Under the pieces are notes generated by a model. The model searched no databases. It was not told where the DNA came from and saw nothing but the letters and a program-made list of their open reading frames with translations. From the NCBI GenBank assembly GCA_016791045.1, contig JAEUNO010000018.1, positions 1-64,000 of the forward strand: DNA of 64,000 nt, read 5' to 3'. The DNA is from Methyloversatilis sp. GTDB taxonomy: Bacteria; Pseudomonadota; Gammaproteobacteria; Burkholderiales; Rhodocyclaceae. Positions within the stretch are counted from its first letter, which is position 1. Each line of letters opens with the position of its first letter. Positions 58,120 to 64,000 of the stretch are shown in pieces. The position numbers and the translations under genes were made by a program.

Positions 58120-59523
58120 TCAGCCAGCCGCCAACCGCGCGCGCGCGCGCGCGATGGCGGCGCGCACCTGTTTCGGCGCCGTGCCGCCGATGTGATTGCG
58201 CGCCGACAGCGATCCTTCGACCGTCAGCACTGCGTACACGGACGCGTCGACCAGCGGCGAGAACGATTTCAGTTCGTCGAGCGACAGGTCGGATACGTCG
58301 CATCCTTTCTGTTCGGCCAGACGCACGGCACGGGCCACCGCCTCGTGCGCGTCGCGGAACGGCAGGCCGCGCTTGACCAGCCAGTCGGCCAGGTCGGTTG
58401 CGGTGGCGAAACCCTGACGCAGTGCGGCGCGCATCGCATCGGGCTTGACCCGGATGCCGGTCATCATGTCGGCGAAGATCGTGAGCGTGTCGCGCAGCGT
58501 GTCGGCGGTGTCGAACAGCGGTTCCTTGTCTTCCTGATTGTCCTTGTTGTAGGCCAGCGGCTGGCCCTTCATCAGCGTGAGCAGCCCGACCAGATGGCCG
58601 TTGACGCGGCCGGTCTTGCCACGCACCAGTTCGGGCACATCCGGGTTCTTCTTCTGCGGCATGATCGACGAGCCGGTGCAGAAGCGGTCGGCCAGATCGA
58701 TGAAACCGACGCGCGGGCTCATCCACAGGATCAGTTCTTCGGACATGCGCGACAGATGGGTCATCACCAGCGCCGCGGCTGCGCAGAACTCGATGGCGAA
58801 GTCGCGATCGCTGACCGCGTCGAGCGAGTTTTCGGTCACCGCCTCGAACCCCAGCTGCTCGGCGACGAAGTGACGGTCGATCGGAAAGCTGGTGCCGGCG
58901 AGCGCGGCCGAACCGAGCGGCAGCCGGTTGGTGCGGCGGCGGCAGTCGATCAGGCGTTCGCGGTCGCGCTGCGCCATTTCGAAGTAGGCCAGCAGGTGGT
59001 GGCCGAAGGTGACCGGCTGCGCCACCTGCAGATGGGTGAAGCCGGGCATCGCGGTATCCGTGTGCTGGGCGGCCAGATCGAGCAGTGCGGACTGGAAGTC
59101 GGTCAGGCGGGCGAGGATGACGTCGATCTCGTCGCGCAACCACAGCCGGATGTCGGTCGCCACCTGGTCATTGCGGCTGCGGCCTGTGTGCAGGCGTTTG
59201 CCGGCGTCGCCGACCAGCGCGGTCAGGCGCTTCTCTATATTGAGGTGTACATCCTCGTGATCGAGATTCCAGTCGAATTGCCCGTTCTCGATTTCCGCCT
59301 CGATCTGCGTCATGCCGCGCCGGATGTCGTCCAGATCGGTCTGCGCGATGATGCCCTGACGCGCCAGCATGGCGGCGTGGGCCAGCGAGCCGCGGATGTC
59401 CTGCCGCCACATGCGGCGGTCAAAAAATACCGAAGCGGTGTAACGTTTCACCAGTTCGGACACCGGCTCTGAAAAACGGCCCGACCAGGCCTTGGTCGGC
59501 TCGGGCTGCGAAGGATGGCTCAT
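58120..59523 (-). CDS. argH: ArgH, argininosuccinate lyase
   Basis: Last enzyme of arginine synthesis, splitting argininosuccinate into arginine and fumarate. The 467-residue protein has the fumarase-superfamily signature [12 protein letters not shown], the TGRSRNDQ segment and [17 protein letters not shown]. The 3' end contains a 16-base alternating CG run (58136-58151). ATG 59523 is used; a longer frame to 59589 is not supported. It is divergent from algZ. Confidence 0.97.
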   Translation of the reverse strand: MSHPSQPEPTKAWSGRFSEPVSELVKRYTASVFFDRRMWRQDIRGSLAHAAMLARQGIIAQTDLDDIRRGMTQIEAEIENGQFDWNLDHEDVHLNIEKRLTALVGDAGKRLHTGRSRNDQVATDIRLWLRDEIDVILARLTDFQSALLDLAAQHTDTAMPGFTHLQVAQPVTFGHHLLAYFEMAQRDRERLIDCRRRTNRLPLGSAALAGTSFPIDRHFVAEQLGFEAVTENSLDAVSDRDFAIEFCAAAALVMTHLSRMSEELILWMSPRVGFIDLADRFCTGSSIMPQKKNPDVPELVRGKTGRVNGHLVGLLTLMKGQPLAYNKDNQEDKEPLFDTADTLRDTLTIFADMMTGIRVKPDAMRAALRQGFATATDLADWLVKRGLPFRDAHEAVARAVRLAEQKGCDVSDLSLDELKSFSPLVDASVYAVLTVEGSLSARNHIGGTAPKQVRAAIARARARLAAG

Positions 59524-59618
59524 GATGGCAACAGGTAGAAGAAACGCGCGATGAGAAGCGTCGGAAAAAGGACTGCAAGTATAGGCCACCGGGCAGTCTG
59601 CCCGTCGCGGAGCGCCGC

Positions 59619-60620
59619 TTGAGGCCGTCGCGCGCGCCTGACTGGCGCAACCTGGGCGTGGTACTGCGCACCGTGCTGCTGGTCAACGCACTCGCCGCAC
59701 TGGCGCTGCTGGCGCGCAACCGCAGCTGGGATGCGCTGCTGCTCGACGCCATGGAAATGGCGGCGCGGGTCGAACCGGCGCTGCTGATGTCGTTGCTGCT
59801 GCTGTATCTTGCGGCGCCGCTGTTCGCCCGCCTGCCGGTGCGCGCCGGCTGGGCGCTGGTGGCGCTGTGCGCGCTCGTCTGTACCTTTCTAGCCGAAGCC
59901 ATGACCGGCTGGGCGATCGAGGACATGAAGGCCTGGCCGGTGCGCGAGGCCCTGTGGGCGCTGCTCGCGTCGGCCGCGGCGATGGTCTATTTCACCGTGC
60001 AGGAGCGCGCGCTCGGCCCGGCCATCGCGCAGGCGCGTCTGATGGCGCTGTCGGCCCGCATCCGGCCGCACTTCCTGTTCAACAGCCTGAATGCGGTGCT
60101 GGGCATCATGCGCGAGGACCCGCGTCGGGCCGAACGGGCGCTCGAAGAACTGTCCGACCTGTTCCGCGTGCTGATGCGCGAAAACCGCGAACTGGTCACG
60201 CTGGGCGAGGAACTGGCGCTGTGCCGCCAGTACATGGCGCTGGAAAAGCTGCGTCTGGGCGACCGGCTCGGCGTGCTGTGGCAGACCGACGGCTGCCCGC
60301 CGGATGCCCGCGTGCCGCCGCTGATGCTGCAGCCGCTGCTCGAAAACGCGGTCTATCACGGCGTCGAGCCGATGGCCGGCAATGGCGAAGTCAGGGTCAG
60401 CGTGACGCGCAGCGGCAACGAAGTGGTGGTCGAGATCGACAATCCGGCGCCGCCGCGCGACGGCCGGATGTCGGCGCATGGCGGCGGCAACCGCATGGCG
60501 CTGGACAACATCCGAGAGCGGCTGATGCTGTTCTTCGACCTGGAGGCGCAACTGGATGCCGGCGAACAGGATGGCCTGTACCGGGTGCGCATCCGCTTTC
60601 CTTATCGGGCGGCCACATGA
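59619..60620 (+). CDS. algZ: AlgZ/LytS-type sensor histidine kinase
   Basis: A 333-residue membrane histidine kinase of the LytS/FimS group. Four or so helices occupy residues 15-130. The His_kinase domain has the phospho-acceptor at about residue 150 ([14 protein letters not shown]), followed by the ATPase region with LLENAVYHG. No sensory domain other than the membrane part is visible. The start is a TTG: GGAG lies 6 bases upstream and no ATG or GTG is in frame before it. The argH-algZ-algR order matches that of pseudomonads. It overlaps algR by four bases. Confidence 0.9.
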   Translation: MRPSRAPDWRNLGVVLRTVLLVNALAALALLARNRSWDALLLDAMEMAARVEPALLMSLLLLYLAAPLFARLPVRAGWALVALCALVCTFLAEAMTGWAIEDMKAWPVREALWALLASAAAMVYFTVQERALGPAIAQARLMALSARIRPHFLFNSLNAVLGIMREDPRRAERALEELSDLFRVLMRENRELVTLGEELALCRQYMALEKLRLGDRLGVLWQTDGCPPDARVPPLMLQPLLENAVYHGVEPMAGNGEVRVSVTRSGNEVVVEIDNPAPPRDGRMSAHGGGNRMALDNIRERLMLFFDLEAQLDAGEQDGLYRVRIRFPYRAAT

Positions 60621-61402
60621 TCGACCGACCGGCCGAACTGCGCGTCTTCATCGCCGACGACGAGGCGCCGGCCCGCCTGCGTCTGCGCGCCCTGTTGTCC
60701 GACATCGCACCCGAACTGCCCAATCGCGTGGTCGGCGAAGCGGCCAACGGGCACGAGGCGCTCGACGCGCTGCAGGCGCTGCCACCGCACGATGCGGCCG
60801 ATCTGGCGCTGGTCGACATCCGCATGCCCGGCATGGATGGCATCGAACTGGCCGCGCACCTCGGCCGGCTGCCGACGCCACCGACGCTGGTGTTCTGCAC
60901 CGCCTACGACCAGTACGCGGTGCGCGCCTTCGAACTGAATGCGGTCGATTACCTGCTCAAGCCGGTGCGCGCCGCCCGCCTGCTCGATGCGCTGCGCCGA
61001 GTGCCCGGCCGGGCGGTGCCGGCCGAAGTCGTGCACAGTCTGTTGCCCGGCGGACGCCTGCATCTGTCGTGCAGCGAGCGCGGCCGCATCCTGCTGGTGC
61101 CGGTGCGCGACGTGCTGTATCTGCGCGCCGAGCTCAAGTACGTCACCGCGCGCACCGCCGAACGCGAATACCTGCTGGAGGAACCGCTGGCTGCGCTGGA
61201 GCAGGAATTCTCTAGCCGATTCGTGCGCATCCACCGCAGCTGCCTGGTCGCGCGCGATGCCGTGGTCGGTTTCGAGCAGGTGCGCGATGGCACCGAAGGC
61301 CACTGGGCAGTCGTGCTGAAAGGTCTGGAAGAGCGCCTGCCGGTCAGCCGCCGGCAGTGGGCGCAGGTCAAGGCGGAATTCGCGGACACCGGACGCGGAT
61401 GA
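60617..61402 (+). CDS. algR: AlgR/LytR-type response regulator
   Basis: A 261-residue response regulator with an N-terminal receiver (about 8-125; acidic pair in FIADDEAPAR, phospho-acceptor in LVDIRMPGMDG, Lys in YLLKPVRAARLL). A C-terminal LytTR DNA-binding domain (about 145-250) has LRAELKYVTART and FVRIHRSCLVARDAV. In Pseudomonas its homologue controls type IV pili and alginate; targets here are unknown. It is coupled to algZ by an ATGA overlap. Confidence 0.93.
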   Translation: MIDRPAELRVFIADDEAPARLRLRALLSDIAPELPNRVVGEAANGHEALDALQALPPHDAADLALVDIRMPGMDGIELAAHLGRLPTPPTLVFCTAYDQYAVRAFELNAVDYLLKPVRAARLLDALRRVPGRAVPAEVVHSLLPGGRLHLSCSERGRILLVPVRDVLYLRAELKYVTARTAEREYLLEEPLAALEQEFSSRFVRIHRSCLVARDAVVGFEQVRDGTEGHWAVVLKGLEERLPVSRRQWAQVKAEFADTGRG

Positions 61403-61405
61403 ATA

Positions 61406-61436
61406 TGGGCGCGGCGGCCTGTGGGAGCCGCGCCCA
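61406..61436. repeat. Inverted repeat after algR
   Basis: TGGGCGCGGC and GCCGCGCCCA form a 10-base perfect stem around 11 bases. It starts 4 bases after the algR stop and has no T run. It contains the GTGGGAGC core also found at 34803. Confidence 0.6.
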
Positions 61437-61521
61437 CAGCACCTCTCTCTAGACCTCCAACCTCACTCCCCCACAGCCACCGTCCCATAGCCTGAACCGG
61501 GCGGCGCCCGCATACACCGCG

Positions 61522-61548
61522 TTTACACCCGGCCCCCGGATTTATAGA
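61522..61548 (+). promoter_or_regulatory. Possible sigma-70 promoter of kdp
   Basis: TTTACA, a 15-base spacer, then TATAGA, ending 64 bases before kdpF. The spacer is short, so this is tentative. Confidence 0.4.
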
Positions 61549-61612
61549 CCGTCTTTTCACCGATGCGCCGACGATGCATCCCTGTTGGGTCATCGACGGA
61601 AAGGTGGACAGG

Positions 61613-61702
61613 ATGGACGGGATGCTTGCCCTCTGCGCCGCACTCGCGGCCGGATTGTTCGTGTATCTGCTGGTCGCGCTGTGGCGCGCGGAAGACTTCT
61701 GA
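61613..61702 (+). CDS. kdpF: KdpF, small subunit of the K+-transporting ATPase
   Basis: A 29-residue membrane peptide with one hydrophobic helix ([20 protein letters not shown]) and the end RAEDF. Size and place directly before kdpA match KdpF, which stabilises the Kdp complex. The stop overlaps the kdpA start by one base (TGATG). An in-frame ATG at 61622 is a possible alternative start. Confidence 0.88.
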   Translation: MDGMLALCAALAAGLFVYLLVALWRAEDF

Positions 61703-63474
61703 TGGCCGCGCCCATCACCCTGCAGATGGTGCTGCTGCTCGGCGGTTACCTTGCGCTCGTGTGGGGTCTGGCTCAGCCCATGGGACGCTGGCTCGCTGCG
61801 GTGGCAGACGGTGCGCCGACACGGCTGCGGCGCGTCGAGGCCGGCCTGTTCCGCCTGTGCGGGATCGATGCGACACGGGAGCAGGGCTGGCGCGGCTATG
61901 CACTGTCGCTGTTGCTGTTCAACGCGCTTGGCGTAGCGGCGGTGTATGCACTGCAGCGGCTGCAGGCCGTGCTTCCGCTGAACCCGCAGGCGCTGCCGGC
62001 GGTGGCGCCGGATTCGGCGCTCAACACCGCGATCAGCTTCGTCACCAATACCAACTGGCAGGGCTACGCCGGCGAAAGCACGATGAGCCACCTGACGCAG
62101 ATGCTCGGGCTGGGGGTGCAGAATTTCCTGTCGGCGGCCACCGGCATCGCGGTGGCGTTCGCACTGATGCGCGCCTTCGCGCGCCAGGGAACGGGCACGC
62201 TGGGCAGCTTTCCGGTCGATGTCGTGCGCATCACCCTGTATGTGTTGTTGCCGCTGTCGTTCGTGCTCGCGCTGATGTTCGCCGGGCAGGGGGTGATCCA
62301 GAACTTCTCGCCCGACGTCAGCGCACGGCTGATCGACCCCTGGCTGCAGGCCGACGGCAGCACGCTCACGTCGCAGACCCTGCCGATGGGCCCGGTCGCC
62401 TCACAGGAGGCGATCAAGATGCTGGGTACCAATGGCGGCGGTTTCATGAATGCCAACTCGTCGCATCCGTTCGAAAACCCCACGCCCTGGAGCAATCTGC
62501 TGCAGATGGTGGTGATCTTCCTGATCCCGGCCGGGCTGTGCGTGGCCTTCGGGCGGATGGTGGGTGACCGCCGTCAGGGCCACGCGCTGCTGGCGGCGAT
62601 GACCTTGCTGTTCGTCATCGCGGTGCTCGGCATCATGGCCTTCGAACAGTCGGGCAATCCGAAGCTCGCCGCGCTGGGCGCCGACACTGCCGCCAGCGCC
62701 CTGCAGCCGGGCGGCAACATGGAAGGCAAGGAAGCGCGTTTCGGCATCGCCGCCAGTGCGCTGTTCGCCGCCATCACCACCGCCGCCTCCTGCGGCGCCG
62801 TCAATGCGATGCATGCGTCGCTGACACCGCTGGCCGGCGGCATCGCGATGCTGCTGATGCAGCTCGGCGAGGTGGTGTTCGGCGGCGTCGGTTCGGGGCT
62901 GTACAGCATGCTGCTGTTCGCCGTGCTGGCGGTGTTCATCGCCGCACTGATGACCGGGCGTTCGCCGGAATACCTGGGCAAGAAGATCGAGCCGGCGGAA
63001 ATGAAGCGGGTATCGATCGCGCTGCTGGTCACGCCGCTGCTGGTGCTGCTGGGCACAGCCATCGCGGTGAGCACCGAGGCCGGCCGTGCCGGCCTGCTCA
63101 ACCCGGGTGCGGCCGGTTTCTCGGAAGTGCTGTACGCCTTCTCGTCGGCCGCCAACAACAACGGCAGCGCCTTCGCCGGCCTGTCGGCCAACACGCCTTT
63201 CTACAACACGGCGCTGGGCATCGCGATGGCGTTGGGGCGCCTCGCCGTCATCGTGCCGGTGCTCGCACTGGCGGGCGCGCTGGCCAACCGCAATCGCACG
63301 CCGCGCGACGCCTTCGATGGCAACGCCGCCGCGCTGCCGACGCACGGCCCGCTGTTCATCGTGCTGCTGGTACTGACCGTGCTGCTGGTCGGCGCACTGA
63401 CCTACCTGCCGGCGCTCGCGCTCGGCCCGGTGGTCGAACACCTCAACATGCTTCACTCGGGAAGAACGTCATGA
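61702..63474 (+). CDS. kdpA: KdpA, K+-binding channel-like subunit of the Kdp ATPase
   Basis: Potassium-translocating subunit of the high-affinity Kdp pump, related to K+ channels. The 590-residue protein has ten or so membrane helices and the pore-like segments [48 protein letters not shown] and [13 protein letters not shown]. The order kdpF-kdpA-kdpB with one- to four-base overlaps is the standard operon. Confidence 0.97.
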   Translation: MAAPITLQMVLLLGGYLALVWGLAQPMGRWLAAVADGAPTRLRRVEAGLFRLCGIDATREQGWRGYALSLLLFNALGVAAVYALQRLQAVLPLNPQALPAVAPDSALNTAISFVTNTNWQGYAGESTMSHLTQMLGLGVQNFLSAATGIAVAFALMRAFARQGTGTLGSFPVDVVRITLYVLLPLSFVLALMFAGQGVIQNFSPDVSARLIDPWLQADGSTLTSQTLPMGPVASQEAIKMLGTNGGGFMNANSSHPFENPTPWSNLLQMVVIFLIPAGLCVAFGRMVGDRRQGHALLAAMTLLFVIAVLGIMAFEQSGNPKLAALGADTAASALQPGGNMEGKEARFGIAASALFAAITTAASCGAVNAMHASLTPLAGGIAMLLMQLGEVVFGGVGSGLYSMLLFAVLAVFIAALMTGRSPEYLGKKIEPAEMKRVSIALLVTPLLVLLGTAIAVSTEAGRAGLLNPGAAGFSEVLYAFSSAANNNGSAFAGLSANTPFYNTALGIAMALGRLAVIVPVLALAGALANRNRTPRDAFDGNAAALPTHGPLFIVLLVLTVLLVGALTYLPALALGPVVEHLNMLHSGRTS

Positions 63475-64000
63475 CGACTGCCCTCCATCCGTCGCGCCCG
63501 GCCGCGAGCCTGCTCGATCCCGCGCTGCTGCGCGGCGCACTGCGCGACGCCTTCATCAAGCTCAACCCGGCGGCGCAGTGGCGCAATCCGGTCATGTTCG
63601 TGGTCTATGTCTGCGCCGCGCTGATCACTGCGCTGTGGCTGCAGGCGCTGTTCGGGCACGGCGAGGCGGCAACCTGGTTCATCGGCGCCAATGCGCTGTG
63701 GTTGTGGTTCACCGTGCTGTTCGCCAATTTCGCCGAGGCGATGGCCGAAGGCCGCAGCAAGGCGCAGGCCGCCAGCCTGCGCAGCCTGCAGAAGCGGGGC
63801 ACGGCGAAGAAGCTGCGTGCGCCGCACCACGGCGAGCGCTGGGACGCCATCGATACGAGTGCGCTGCGCATCGGCGATGTGCTGCTGGTCGAGGCCGGCG
63901 ACACCATGCCGTGCGACGGCGAAGTGATCGAAGGCGTTGCGTCGGTGGACGAAAGCGCCATCACCGGCGAATCGGCGCCGGTCATCCGCGAAGCCGGCGG
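63471..64000 (+). CDS. kdpB: KdpB, P-type ATPase subunit of the Kdp pump (partial)
   Basis: The first 176 codons of the catalytic subunit; the gene runs off the window. Visible are the N-terminal segment with [18 protein letters not shown], two membrane helices, [17 protein letters not shown] and the actuator motif [13 protein letters not shown]. The phosphorylation site lies beyond the edge. It overlaps kdpA by four bases (ATGA). Confidence 0.97.
   Translation, partial: MTTALHPSRPAASLLDPALLRGALRDAFIKLNPAAQWRNPVMFVVYVCAALITALWLQALFGHGEAATWFIGANALWLWFTVLFANFAEAMAEGRSKAQAASLRSLQKRGTAKKLRAPHHGERWDAIDTSALRIGDVLLVEAGDTMPCDGEVIEGVASVDESAITGESAPVIREAG

Overview
The window is GC-rich, densely packed proteobacterial chromosome. 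It fits a betaproteobacterium, most likely Rhodocyclales-like (a Methyloversatilis-type organism would fit). The pointers are ubiquinone synthesis by UbiC/UbiA/UbiD, a phasin for polyhydroxyalkanoate granules, PEP-CTERM exported proteins, the argH-algZ-algR order, and the lolB-ispE-tRNA-Gln-prs-rplY-pth-ychF order. The genus is a guess. I see no insertion sequence, prophage, CRISPR array or rRNA gene. No gene-free stretch exceeds 300 bases.

1-12.8 kb is a chemotaxis cluster on the + strand: the tail of a chemoreceptor with a CheR-docking end, cheR, cheD, cheB, a STAS-domain protein, two chemoreceptors, two cheV genes, cheY, cheZ and cheA. There is no cheW in the window. Sigma-28 (FliA)-like promoters stand before both complete receptors, before the first cheV, and before an unknown 116-residue gene just past the cheA terminator. 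That last promoter ties the unknown gene to motility.

13-38 kb is mostly housekeeping. A DUF3135 gene is followed by the minus-strand block ftsY-ftsE-ftsX-dacB, divergent from two M16-family peptidase genes with complementary halves of an active site. Then come rsmD-coaD-ferredoxin, a dynamin-like GTPase downstream of mutM, a TPR lipoprotein, and lolB-ispE-tRNA-Gln-prs-rplY-pth-ychF. These are followed by a DUF3616 protein, a thioredoxin-like protein, gluQ, slyX-queG and tsaE-amiC.

38-54 kb holds cbb3-oxidase maturation genes (ccoI, ccoS), a histidine-rich protein built from two repeats, ubiC-ubiA and an exported esterase. An accessory surface/phosphate block follows, with three PEP-CTERM proteins and a Tat-exported PhoX-type phosphatase. 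A MocR regulator lies divergent from a tautomerase-DUF1127 pair, with a nested inverted repeat between them. The region ends with a histone-deacetylase-fold hydrolase divergent from ubiD, a molybdopterin-binding-domain protein, and a phasin gene with a near-perfect sigma-70 promoter flanked by short repeats.

54-64 kb holds a minus-strand group of two tandem Ser/Thr protein kinases, each fused to a cyclic-nucleotide-binding-like domain, overlapping a fructosamine-kinase-family gene. argH follows, then the divergent algZ-algR pair, and the start of a kdpFAB potassium-uptake operon cut by the window edge. The most unusual items are the kinase pair, the FliA-driven orphan gene, the PEP-CTERM/PhoX block, and the MocR and phasin control regions.
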